A stretch of DNA of 64,000 nucleotides from NCBI GenBank assembly GCA_963582065.1, contig CAUZRQ010000007.1:1-64000 (forward strand), written 5' to 3'. The notes under the pieces are model-generated. The model did not search any database. It was not told the DNA's origin and saw only the letters and a list, made by a program, of their open reading frames with translations. Made by a program: the position numbers and the translations under genes. The DNA comes from UBA8437 sp963582065 (GTDB taxonomy: Bacteria > Planctomycetota > Planctomycetia > Planctomycetales > Planctomycetaceae). Shown piece by piece: positions 8,839 to 16,955 of the stretch. The stretch's first letter is position 1, and the number at the start of each line of letters is the position of its first letter.

Positions 8839-10866
8839 ATGGTCGGCCGGATCCGTTGCCTTGGTGTGCTGCTGCTGCTGGCCTGTCAGGCTCAGATCAG
8901 CCAGGCCGCCGAGAAACCTTTTGCCGTACTCGCAGCCGACGGCAAGGCACGTTGCGTGGTGGCGACAGGTGATAAGCCACAATTGATGGAGCGACGTGCG
9001 GCGGCCGAACTGGCCACCGTCATTTCCCGTGACAGCGGGGCCAAGGTCGAGGTGGTCAAGTACTCCGCGCTGCCACAGCCGACGTCCGATGGACCGACCG
9101 TGGTCCTGGTCGGAACACCCGGTTCGGTTCCGGTGATCGCCAAGCTGGCCGGAGGACCCTCGGGCGGGTTGGGCGATCTGCCGCTGCTGGGCGGGGATGG
9201 GTACGTCGTCGAGACGGTCGTCCGGGACAAGCGAAAGCTGCTGGTGATCGCCGGACAGACGCCGCGGGCGGTGTTTTACGGGGCGGTCCATGCCGGTGAG
9301 CAGTTGGTGTTGCCCGGCAGCGGCCCGTCGCGTCCGGTGGCCGTGGCTTCCACCCGGCTGGTTCGCACGCCCGCCATGAAGGAACGCGCCCCCTACCTGC
9401 TGAATCTCTCGGGTCGCGGACCCGAATTCGGGCTCGAGGACTGGAAGACCGTGCTGGACGGCCTGGCCCGCGAAAGTCACAACCGGATCTACTTCTGGTG
9501 GCAAAGTCTCTACAAGCCCCGCGATTTCCCCGATCGACGCATCCTCGATGGCGGAGTCGAGCGGATCAAGATGACCAACAAGGATGTCAACGAACTGGCA
9601 CGCTACGCTCATCAACTGGGCATGGAGTTCCTGATCGGCGGCGGAGCCTTCAGTTGGGGCGGTGCCGCGGCACTGGTCAAGGAGTTCCCGGCTACCAAGG
9701 CGGTCAAGGCCAGCGGCATGTGCCCGTCGCACCCCAAGGCCCGGGAACTGCAGTTGAAGTTCTCGCTGGAAATGCTCGAGGTGATCGACGAGGCCGACGG
9801 GTTTTGGTTCGAGCCACGTGATGAGCACGGTGAATGCCGCTGTGAGGTGTGCCAGAAGCCGGTCGACCCGTTCGGGTCGAAGCAGTACGGCCAGTCGGAG
9901 ATGGAGTTCCTCAAGGATTTCTGCAAGGCGCTGTGGGCCAAGCGGCCCGAGGCCCAGGTGGCGTGGTTGGTGGAGATCTACAAGCCCAGCAAGATGCACA
10001 GCGAAGATCCCGCCTATTTCCAGCGTCTCAAGGAGATCGAAGATCCCCGGTTGCACTGGATCGTCGTCTGGGGAGCCTGGGAATTTCCGGGACCGGGAGG
10101 CAAGTACCTGCCGGCGGCGTACTTCTCGAGGCACAATATCCGCTGGAGCAAGCCGTACGCCGAGCCGCTGGAAACGATCCGCAAGGACGTGTTCCGCGCG
10201 TCGCGAGAGGGTTTCCTGGGATTCTGTTCGACGTTCGAACCCTGTTTCGGCGTCGATTACCACGGGCTGTCGATTCCTTACCCGACAGACAAGCTGCCCT
10301 ACGAACTGACCAGTTATGCGTTCCGCGAATTCTGTTGGCAGCCGACGCTGTCGATCGACGCGCTGAAACAACGCATGCGGAATCGCTATTGTGGTCCCCA
10401 GGGGTCCAAGCAACTGGTCGAGGACGTGATCTACCTGAGGTCGTTCGCGATCCGGGGCAACTGGGCGCAGAACACATCGTCAACATTGACCAAGCTGGCC
10501 GGCGAGATGGTTGGTTACGACGGCAAGGCGTTCAAGAACACGTCGGTCGCCGGGGCGTTGGCGGCGGCCAAGAACTACAACAAGTCGGACAAGAAGATCA
10601 CCTACGATCGTCTCTCCAAACAGCTCAATGCACTGCGCGGAATCCTGGTCAAGGACATGCCGCGGATCGACCAGATCGAAGCGAGGTGCCTGAAGTTGGC
10701 CAGGACGGGCACACCTCGTGAACGGAAGACAGCGGCGTTGTGCCTGGACTTCACGCGGAACACCAAGCGGCTGATCAAGAAGTCGGGCATGGACAGCGTG
10801 CAGAAGGTCGACCGGCAGATCAAAGACTTCCGCAAGGCTGTCGGTGCCGACAAGAAGGGTGGTTGA
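8839..10866 (+). CDS. Secreted GH20/GH67-like glycoside hydrolase family protein
   Basis: A 675-residue protein with a signal peptide (CLGVLLLLACQAQISQAAEK). The N-terminal ~170 residues form the small alpha/beta domain found ahead of GH20 and GH67 barrels (RRAAAELATVISRDSGAKVEV ... YVVETVVRDKRKLLVIAGQ). A TIM-barrel region follows with HNRIYFWWQSLYKPRDFP, ARYAHQLGMEFLIGG and DGFWFEPRDEHGECRCEVCQ. The barrel end and helical C-terminus resemble alpha-glucuronidase-like proteins. The catalytic acids are not assignable with confidence, so glycosidase activity is inferred from fold. A good ribosome site (GGGAGA) precedes the ATG. It is transcribed divergently from the SIS-DUF1080-GH32 cluster across about 157 bp, which may carry a shared control region. 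Confidence 0.72.
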   Translation: MVGRIRCLGVLLLLACQAQISQAAEKPFAVLAADGKARCVVATGDKPQLMERRAAAELATVISRDSGAKVEVVKYSALPQPTSDGPTVVLVGTPGSVPVIAKLAGGPSGGLGDLPLLGGDGYVVETVVRDKRKLLVIAGQTPRAVFYGAVHAGEQLVLPGSGPSRPVAVASTRLVRTPAMKERAPYLLNLSGRGPEFGLEDWKTVLDGLARESHNRIYFWWQSLYKPRDFPDRRILDGGVERIKMTNKDVNELARYAHQLGMEFLIGGGAFSWGGAAALVKEFPATKAVKASGMCPSHPKARELQLKFSLEMLEVIDEADGFWFEPRDEHGECRCEVCQKPVDPFGSKQYGQSEMEFLKDFCKALWAKRPEAQVAWLVEIYKPSKMHSEDPAYFQRLKEIEDPRLHWIVVWGAWEFPGPGGKYLPAAYFSRHNIRWSKPYAEPLETIRKDVFRASREGFLGFCSTFEPCFGVDYHGLSIPYPTDKLPYELTSYAFREFCWQPTLSIDALKQRMRNRYCGPQGSKQLVEDVIYLRSFAIRGNWAQNTSSTLTKLAGEMVGYDGKAFKNTSVAGALAAAKNYNKSDKKITYDRLSKQLNALRGILVKDMPRIDQIEARCLKLARTGTPRERKTAALCLDFTRNTKRLIKKSGMDSVQKVDRQIKDFRKAVGADKKGG

Positions 10867-10878
10867 GAGATCGGCGGG

Positions 10879-11163
10879 TCAGCCGGCCGGTCGCAGGGAA
10901 CGGTCGAAGCGGCTGCCGTCGACAAATTGAACGTCGAGGTGCTTGGCGTTGAGCCGGAAGCCGGTGACCTGTTCGATCAGTTCCGCAGCCAGTCCCCCGG
11001 TTGTCGGGTCATCTTCGTGACCCACGGCCTTGGCCCACCGTTGATCGACGGTGTGACAAAAGCACAGACGCGTGCCGTCACCGAGCGTGAGCACCGCCTC
11101 GGAAAACGCGGCGTTGGCGTCTGAGGAGGTGAGGTGGTGGTCGAGTTGTTCGGCCGCGTTCAT
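10879..11163 (-). CDS. Small conserved-looking hypothetical protein
   Basis: A 94-residue protein read from the ATG at 11163. Its codons show the strong G/C third-position bias of the neighbouring genes, and it fills the space between two plus-strand genes. It contains LTLGDGTRLCFCHTVDQRW and a predicted beta-rich C-terminus (KHLDVQFVDGSRFDRSL). It has no signal peptide or membrane segment. Its stop is 12 bp from the convergent glycosidase-like gene, and it is divergent from a DUF1080 gene. I do not recognise the family. A longer in-frame extension upstream overlaps the opposite-strand gene and is not credible. Confidence 0.55.
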   Translation of the reverse strand: MNAAEQLDHHLTSSDANAAFSEAVLTLGDGTRLCFCHTVDQRWAKAVGHEDDPTTGGLAAELIEQVTGFRLNAKHLDVQFVDGSRFDRSLRPAG

Positions 11164-11340
11164 CGGTGCGCCCGGGAGAGAAAGACAGGTTGGTGGCTTT
11201 CGAGTGTCGTCTCTGGAGACGCCGGTCGCCAGCATCTCTCGATGGCATTGTCCACCAGGGGGCCAAACGGCAAGATGCATTCCCGGTTTCAGACCAGTCC
11301 TCTTTTCTTGCAGATCCCACGGCACAAGGAACAGCCGCCC

Positions 11341-12150
11341 ATGTCGAGCATCACTCGCCCTGCCCTGGTTTCCTGCATGGTGGCTGTGGGGGCAGCGTGT
11401 TTCGTCGCGCCGGATGTCTCGCTGGCAGACGATGCCCCCAACACCCTGTCGGAGACGGAACGCTCGCAGGGATTTGCACTGCTGTTCAACGGCCGGTCGC
11501 TGGACGGTTGGCAGCACAAGGGGAACTGGAATGTCGCGACGGGGGTGATTTCCCGCAGCGGTCGTGGGGGCAGCCTGGTGTATGTCTCGAAAAAGGTCCC
11601 CGACGATTTCGAGTTGCGGTTCGAATGGCGGGTTGGCGTCGGCAGCAACAGCGGGGTGTACTACCGACCCGGCCAGTACGAGTACCAGATCCTGGACAAC
11701 AAGAAACACGTCGATGGGCGGAACCCCAGGACCAGTGCCGCATCGCTGTACTTCTGCGTCGCCCCGTCACGCGACGCGACGGCGAAGGTGGGGACCTGGA
11801 ACACGGGACGGGTCGTGGCCAAGGGAACCGTGATCCAGCATTGGCTCAATGGGAAGAAGGTGATCGATTTCGACTACGCCGATCCGCGGTGGAAGGAGCA
11901 CGTCGAGTTGTTACGGCTCCGGGGTGGCAGGCTGGCCGCACGAGGTGCCCGGTTGAACCTGCAGGACCATGGAGATCCTGTCTGGTACCGTTCGATTCGC
12001 ATGCGGACGATTCCCCGGGACGAGAAACTGGTCAGCGAGAACATCCGTCCGCAGAAGATCACTCCGGAAGTCCGGGCGGCGGAGCAGAAGAAGCTGAAGG
12101 GAATCCTCGACAGGCGGAAGGCGGCAGCCCGTAAAAAGAAGAAGAAGTAG
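11341..12150 (+). CDS. DUF1080 protein (3-keto-disaccharide hydrolase family), secreted, Lys-rich tail
   Basis: This is the second DUF1080 protein of the window, 269 residues. A signal peptide (LVSCMVAVGAACFVAPDVSLA) leads into the domain, which opens QGFALLFNGRSLDGWQHKG and continues with the family core FELRFEWRVGVGSNSGVYY and VIQHWLNGKKVIDFDY. It adds a C-terminal extension ending in a run of Lys (RKKKKK). The ATG at 11341 is the first that places the signal peptide at the N-terminus. It is followed on the same strand by the DUF1501 gene, 164 bp away. The enzymatic role is taken from the family name and is not shown by the sequence. Confidence 0.87.
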   Translation: MSSITRPALVSCMVAVGAACFVAPDVSLADDAPNTLSETERSQGFALLFNGRSLDGWQHKGNWNVATGVISRSGRGGSLVYVSKKVPDDFELRFEWRVGVGSNSGVYYRPGQYEYQILDNKKHVDGRNPRTSAASLYFCVAPSRDATAKVGTWNTGRVVAKGTVIQHWLNGKKVIDFDYADPRWKEHVELLRLRGGRLAARGARLNLQDHGDPVWYRSIRMRTIPRDEKLVSENIRPQKITPEVRAAEQKKLKGILDRRKAAARKKKKK

Positions 12151-12314
12151 TCGGCCGAGGAGATTTCATCGCTGTGGAATCGCAGGAAAACCGTTCTCCG
12201 GAGCCTGAAATCGCCGAGAACTGTTGATAGGGCCCTGCGATTCGTAGTAGAACGGGGACTCGAGGTGCCGTGCCGGTGGCGTGGCACCACCAAAAATCAC
12301 ACGGGAGAGTCTGG

Positions 12315-13586
12315 ATGTTTTCGATCAAATCAGACAAGCAGGGACAGCGGTTCTGTGACGGGTTGACGCGTCGTGACGCGTTGCAGATCGGAGCGATGGG
12401 CGTGGGCGGCCTGACCCTGGCCGACCTGTTGCGTTCGGAGGCCCGGGCCGACACCGGATCCAGTCACAAGGCCCTGATCAACATCCACCTCGCCGGTGGC
12501 CCGTCGCACCAGGACATGTTTGACCTGAAGCCCGAGGCGCCTCGGGAATTCCGCGGCGAGTTCGAGCCGGTTGCGACCAACGTGCCGGGGATCGACATCT
12601 GCGAGCACATGCCGATGTTGGCCCAGGCGGCCGACAAGTACGCGATCATCCGATCGTTGACCGGTTCGATCGCCGACCACAGTGACTACCCGACCCAGAC
12701 AGGCTTCCCGCGAGGCAGCCTGCAGAGCATGGGCGGACGACCGTCGATCGGCAGCATGGCAGCCCGGCTGCATGGCAGCACCGGTGGTGCCCCGCCGTTT
12801 GTCGGTTACAACGGTTCCTACACCGGTTACCTGAGTTCGGTCCACAAGCCTTACAAGCCCCAGGGCGGCGAACTGAAACTCAACAACACTCTGACCGCCA
12901 GCCGGTTGCATTCCCGCACGGACCTGCTGGTCGGCCTGGATCGCCTGCGTCGGGACGTGGACCACACCGGCCACATGCTGGCCCTGGACGCCTACACTCG
13001 CCAGGCCGTCGACATCGTGACGTCGGGACGGGTCGCCGACGCGTTGGACATGAACACCGAGGATCCCCGGGTCCGCGATCGTTATGGCAGCCAGGGAAAC
13101 ATGTTCCTGACCGCCCGTCGGCTGATCGAAGCGGGTGTCCGCGTCGTCGGTTTCAACTGGGGCAGCTGGGACACTCACAGCAACAACTTCAACCACCTCC
13201 GCGGCCAATTGCCGAACCTGGACCGTTCGCTGCACGCCCTGCTCGAAGACCTGCACGCTCGCGGGATGGACAAGGACGTGACGGTGGTGGTCTGGGGCGA
13301 GTTCGGTCGCACGCCGCGGGTCAACAAGAACAAGGGTGGCCGGGATCACTGGTACGAGGTGGCGATGTGCTTCCTGGCCGGTGGTGGCATGAAGACCGGA
13401 CAGGTCGTCGGCAAATCGAGCCGGAACGCCGAGCGGGCCGTCGAGCGGCCGGTGCACCTGCTGGAGGTGTTTGCGACGATGTACCACAACCTGGGAATCG
13501 ACGTGCGGACCACGACGATCGAAGACCCGGCCGGGCGTCCGCATTACCTGACCGATGGCCGGTTGCCGATCCACGAACTGATCTGA
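12315..13586 (+). CDS. DUF1501 protein, Tat-exported
   Basis: This 423-residue protein has a GGGAGAG ribosome site before the ATG at 12315 and a twin-arginine-type leader (LTRRDALQIGAMGVGG). DUF1501 proteins have a sulfatase/alkaline-phosphatase-like fold. Visible family hallmarks are INIHLAGGPSHQDMFDLKPE near the start, then EHMPMLAQAADKYAIIRS, VWGEFGRTPRVNKNKGGRDH and the ending GRPHYLTDGRLPIHELI. In Planctomycetes these genes usually sit next to a DUF1549/DUF1553 cytochrome-like partner. None is present here; the neighbours are a DUF1080 gene and a convergent peptidase. Role unknown, probably extracytoplasmic. Confidence 0.9.
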   Translation: MFSIKSDKQGQRFCDGLTRRDALQIGAMGVGGLTLADLLRSEARADTGSSHKALINIHLAGGPSHQDMFDLKPEAPREFRGEFEPVATNVPGIDICEHMPMLAQAADKYAIIRSLTGSIADHSDYPTQTGFPRGSLQSMGGRPSIGSMAARLHGSTGGAPPFVGYNGSYTGYLSSVHKPYKPQGGELKLNNTLTASRLHSRTDLLVGLDRLRRDVDHTGHMLALDAYTRQAVDIVTSGRVADALDMNTEDPRVRDRYGSQGNMFLTARRLIEAGVRVVGFNWGSWDTHSNNFNHLRGQLPNLDRSLHALLEDLHARGMDKDVTVVVWGEFGRTPRVNKNKGGRDHWYEVAMCFLAGGGMKTGQVVGKSSRNAERAVERPVHLLEVFATMYHNLGIDVRTTTIEDPAGRPHYLTDGRLPIHELI

Positions 13587-13604
13587 ACGGGCCGAAAAAT
13601 CACG

Positions 13605-13644
13605 ACGGGGTCGGTTTCGCCAGCGGCGGGGCCGACCCCGTTTT
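13605..13644. terminator. Probable bidirectional terminator between convergent genes
   Basis: A perfect 10-bp inverted repeat (13605-13614 and 13632-13641) surrounds a smaller CGCC/GGCG hairpin. TTTT follows on the plus strand (13641-13644), and an A-run at 13595-13599 supplies U residues for minus-strand transcripts. It lies exactly between the stops of the DUF1501 gene and the M3 peptidase gene. Confidence 0.72.
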
Positions 13645-13646
13645 GT

Positions 13647-15758
13647 TCAAGACAGGCCGTTGTGCCGCAGCAGCGGCTCGGGACTCGGTTCGCGGCCGCG
13701 GAAGTCACGGAAGACGTCCATCGGGTGTCGCCCGCCCCCGCATGCCAGCACGGTGTCTCGGAAACGACGTCCCGTTTCGGTGACCGCCTGCTCGTCGTCC
13801 AGGCCGGCGTCTTCGAAAGCACTGAAGGCGTCGGCACTGAGGACCTCGGCCCACTTGTAACTGTAGTACCCGGCCGCGTAGCCACCGGCGAAGATGTGCT
13901 GGAAGCCGCACAGGAACCGGTCCTCGGGAAGAGGTTGCAACGGGGAGGTCCGCTCGGCGATGCGCTGCTGGATTTCGAGCACGGTGTCTTCTCCCGAGGG
14001 GTCGAACTGGTGATGCAGGTGCATGTCGAGCATGCCGAAATTCAACTGCCTGAGCATCATCGACCCGGCGCGGTAGGTCCGCGCGCGGCAGATCTTCTCG
14101 AACAGGTCCTCGGGCAGCACGTCGCCGGTCTCGTAGTGCCTGGCGATGCCCAGCAGGGTCGGCCGATGGTAACACCAGTTTTCCATGAACTGGCTCGGCA
14201 ATTCGACGGCATCCCACTCGACGCCGTTGATCCCCGATGCGTCCGCGTGTTCGACGGTGGTCATCATGTGCTGCAGCCCGTGGCCGAATTCGTGGAACAG
14301 CGTCTCGACCTCCCGGAATGTCATCAGGGACGGTCGCTCGCCGACCGGCGGTGTGGAGTTGCAGATCAGGTGCGCGACGGGCAGCTGCAGATGGCCGTCA
14401 ATCCGGCAGCGAACCAGGCATTCGTTCATCCAGGCGCCCCCCCGCTTGGTTTCCGGGCGGGAATAGGGATCCAGGTAGAAGCCGGCCCGTTCGGTTCCTT
14501 GGTCATCACGCACGATGAAGTAGCGGACATCCTCGTTCCAGATCGGAGCCTGGCCATCGGCGGCCTCGACCGTGATTCCGAACAGTCTCTGGCAGAGGGA
14601 GAAGAGTCCGTCGAGGACACGATCGAGTGAGAAGTACGGGCGGAGATCCTCGTCGGTGAAGTCGAAGCGATGTTCCCGCAGTCGCTCGGCCCAGAACGCC
14701 GCATCCCACTGAGCCAGGAGGTCTTCCTGTCCCGATTCGGTCGCCAGCTGCCGCAGGTCTTCCAGATCGCGGTTTCCGGCTTCCCACGACGCGTCCCGCA
14801 GGGTCTCGAACATCTGCTCGACCGCTTCGACTCCCGCGGCCATCTTCGACGTCAGGCTGACCTCGGCGTAGCTGGCAAAACCCAGCAGCTCGGCTCGTTC
14901 GCGACGCAACGAGAGGATCTCGTCGATCAACGGGGTGTTGTCGGTCTCACCATCGGAGGCTCGCGTGATATAGGCGCGGAACAGCGTTTCCCGCAGATCG
15001 CGTTTTCGGCAGTGTTGCAGGAAAGGCATGGCGATCGGCGCATCGAGCGTGAATCTCCAGGGGCCCTGTTCAGGTGTTGCCGGAGATGTTTCGGATGACT
15101 CGATCTGTTCAGAACGGCTGTCGTTGTAGGACTGCGATGCCAGTTGCAGCAGAGTTTCCGGAAGCCCGTCGACCTCGGCCTCGTCCGACAGGATCAGGTC
15201 CCACGCCTTGGTGGCATCGAGTACGTGGTTGGAGAAACTGGTCGAGAGTTGTGACAGCCGGGAAGCGATCTCGTTGAATCGTTCCTGTTGCTGTTCGTCC
15301 AGGCCAATCCCGGCCAGTTCCGCGTCACGGATCCGTTCGTGGATGATCCGCTGCTGCGGTTCGGTGAAGTCGTCCCAGGCCGGTGTGTCTCGGAGATGCT
15401 TGAGAGCCACGAAGACGGGGCCACTCTGTCGGATTCTCAGTCCCATGGCCACCACATCGGGAAGCACAGCATCATGCGCCTCGCGGAGCTCTTCGGAGTT
15501 GGCGACACCCATCAGGTGTGTGACCGGGGACCAGCTGCGTTCCCAGTGGCGGCCCAGTGTCTCGAGGGCCTCGATCGTGTTGGTCCACGTGGCCCGGGCC
15601 GGATCCGACAGGTCCGACTCGATCCGGTCGATTCCCGCAGCCGTCGATTCGAGAACCTCGCGGACAGCCGGTTCCACGTGCTCTGGGCCAATCCGGTCAA
15701 ACGGGGGAAGCCCCGCGGTCGTCAGCAAGGGGTTCTCGGCGGGTGAGGCATTCGACAT
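13647..15758 (-). CDS. prlC: M3-family oligopeptidase (oligopeptidase A / PrlC type)
   Basis: A 703-residue cytoplasmic zinc metallopeptidase, close to the ~680 residues of E. coli OpdA. The zinc site HEFGH lies at residues 489-493 in the segment VETLFHEFGHGLQHMM. The expected third-ligand helix follows (GINGVEWDAVELPSQFMENW), as does the C-terminal family signature AGGYAAGYYSYKWAE. M3 oligopeptidases degrade short peptides, including cleaved signal peptides. The N-terminus (PLLTTAGLPPFDRIGPEHVEPA) matches the family start. The ATG at 15758 has GGAGAG upstream. It has no signal peptide. It is convergent with DUF1501 and divergent from the cyclase gene. Confidence 0.93.
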   Translation of the reverse strand: MSNASPAENPLLTTAGLPPFDRIGPEHVEPAVREVLESTAAGIDRIESDLSDPARATWTNTIEALETLGRHWERSWSPVTHLMGVANSEELREAHDAVLPDVVAMGLRIRQSGPVFVALKHLRDTPAWDDFTEPQQRIIHERIRDAELAGIGLDEQQQERFNEIASRLSQLSTSFSNHVLDATKAWDLILSDEAEVDGLPETLLQLASQSYNDSRSEQIESSETSPATPEQGPWRFTLDAPIAMPFLQHCRKRDLRETLFRAYITRASDGETDNTPLIDEILSLRRERAELLGFASYAEVSLTSKMAAGVEAVEQMFETLRDASWEAGNRDLEDLRQLATESGQEDLLAQWDAAFWAERLREHRFDFTDEDLRPYFSLDRVLDGLFSLCQRLFGITVEAADGQAPIWNEDVRYFIVRDDQGTERAGFYLDPYSRPETKRGGAWMNECLVRCRIDGHLQLPVAHLICNSTPPVGERPSLMTFREVETLFHEFGHGLQHMMTTVEHADASGINGVEWDAVELPSQFMENWCYHRPTLLGIARHYETGDVLPEDLFEKICRARTYRAGSMMLRQLNFGMLDMHLHHQFDPSGEDTVLEIQQRIAERTSPLQPLPEDRFLCGFQHIFAGGYAAGYYSYKWAEVLSADAFSAFEDAGLDDEQAVTETGRRFRDTVLACGGGRHPMDVFRDFRGREPSPEPLLRHNGLS

Positions 15759-15941
15759 GACCGACGCTCTCCGGTTGGCTGTGACAGATCGAGAGATCAT
15801 CGTGGCGATCGCGGCGGGGGGGTTCAACCCGGGACGGGGCCGGTGGCGCTTGACTGGCCGGTTGGTTTTGCCAAAGTGAAGATCGGTTCGCCGGCGTTCT
15901 TCCGGTCGAGTGTCCTCAATCAACCCAACGGATTTCCTGCC

Positions 15942-16955
15942 ATGATCCATCCTCACCGCCCTGTCCTGTTGCCTGCCGCCGTCATCTCCCTGCTGGCCGT
16001 GTTGACGACGGGCCTCACCGCTGGTGAGAAGCCCCCCGCACGCCATGTGATGACGATGACCGACATCGATCGGCAGGTGCAGGAACTCTCGAACTGGAGT
16101 CGCTGGGGCGCGGACGACGAACTGGGGGCGTTGAACCTGATCACACCCAGGATGCGGCGGCGGGCAGCCCGGCTGGTCAAGCGCGGGGTGACGGTGTCGT
16201 TGGCGAGAGTGGCCGAGGAGATCAAGGCGGTCGACAACCCCAATCCGTTCGAGCAGAAGATGCTCAAGATCGGCCGCGAACCGGGCGTGCCGTGGGCGGT
16301 CGACAACTACAGCGTCAATTACCACGGCTACGCACACACTCACATCGACTCACTTTGTCACCTCTTTTTTCGGGGCCGTCTCTACAACGGGTTCACTCAT
16401 GAGGACGTGACCGAGAAAGGGGCGCGACGGCTGAGCATCCACAACCTCCGCAACGGGATATTTGCCCGTGGTATCCTCGTGGACGTGCCCCGGTTGCGGG
16501 GCAAGAAGTGGCTGGAGCCCGGCGAGGCGGTGTATCCCGAGGACCTGGATGCCTGGGAGGATGAGGCCGATGTGAAGATCGGTCGTGGTGACATCGTGTT
16601 CTTCCGCACGGGCCGTTGGGCACGCCGCGATGCCAAGGGACCCTGGGATGTGCAGGCGGTCGGGATGCCCGGTCTGCACGCCTCGTGCTGTGCGTGGTTG
16701 AAAAAGCGGGACGTGGCGATGGTCGGCAGTGATGCGGCGATGGACGTGATGCCGTCACAGATCGAGGGGATCACTCACCCGGTGCATCTGTTGTTGCTGC
16801 ATGCGATGGGGTGTCACATCTTCGACAACTGTGATCTCGAAGACCTGGGCAACGCGTGTGCGAAATACAGGCAGTGGGAGTTCCTGCTGACGGCGTCACC
16901 GATTCCCGTGCAGGGTGGGACCGGGTCGCCGTTGAATCCGATCGCGGGGTTCTAG
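15942..16955 (+). CDS. Secreted cyclase-family hydrolase (kynurenine-formamidase-like fold)
   Basis: This 337-residue protein starts with a signal peptide (VLLPAAVISLLAVLTTGLTA). The cyclase domain carries the metal-binding motif in the form GYAHTHIDSLCH, a variant of the family HxGTHxDxPxH. It also has the usual opening NWSRWGADDELGALNLI and the later VGSDAAMDVMPSQIEG. Family members are metal-dependent hydrolases such as kynurenine formamidase and bacterial isatin hydrolase. The natural substrate here cannot be told, and export argues against tryptophan catabolism in the cytoplasm. Its stop codon overlaps the convergent typA stop within the palindrome CTAG. Confidence 0.83.
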   Translation: MIHPHRPVLLPAAVISLLAVLTTGLTAGEKPPARHVMTMTDIDRQVQELSNWSRWGADDELGALNLITPRMRRRAARLVKRGVTVSLARVAEEIKAVDNPNPFEQKMLKIGREPGVPWAVDNYSVNYHGYAHTHIDSLCHLFFRGRLYNGFTHEDVTEKGARRLSIHNLRNGIFARGILVDVPRLRGKKWLEPGEAVYPEDLDAWEDEADVKIGRGDIVFFRTGRWARRDAKGPWDVQAVGMPGLHASCCAWLKKRDVAMVGSDAAMDVMPSQIEGITHPVHLLLLHAMGCHIFDNCDLEDLGNACAKYRQWEFLLTASPIPVQGGTGSPLNPIAGF

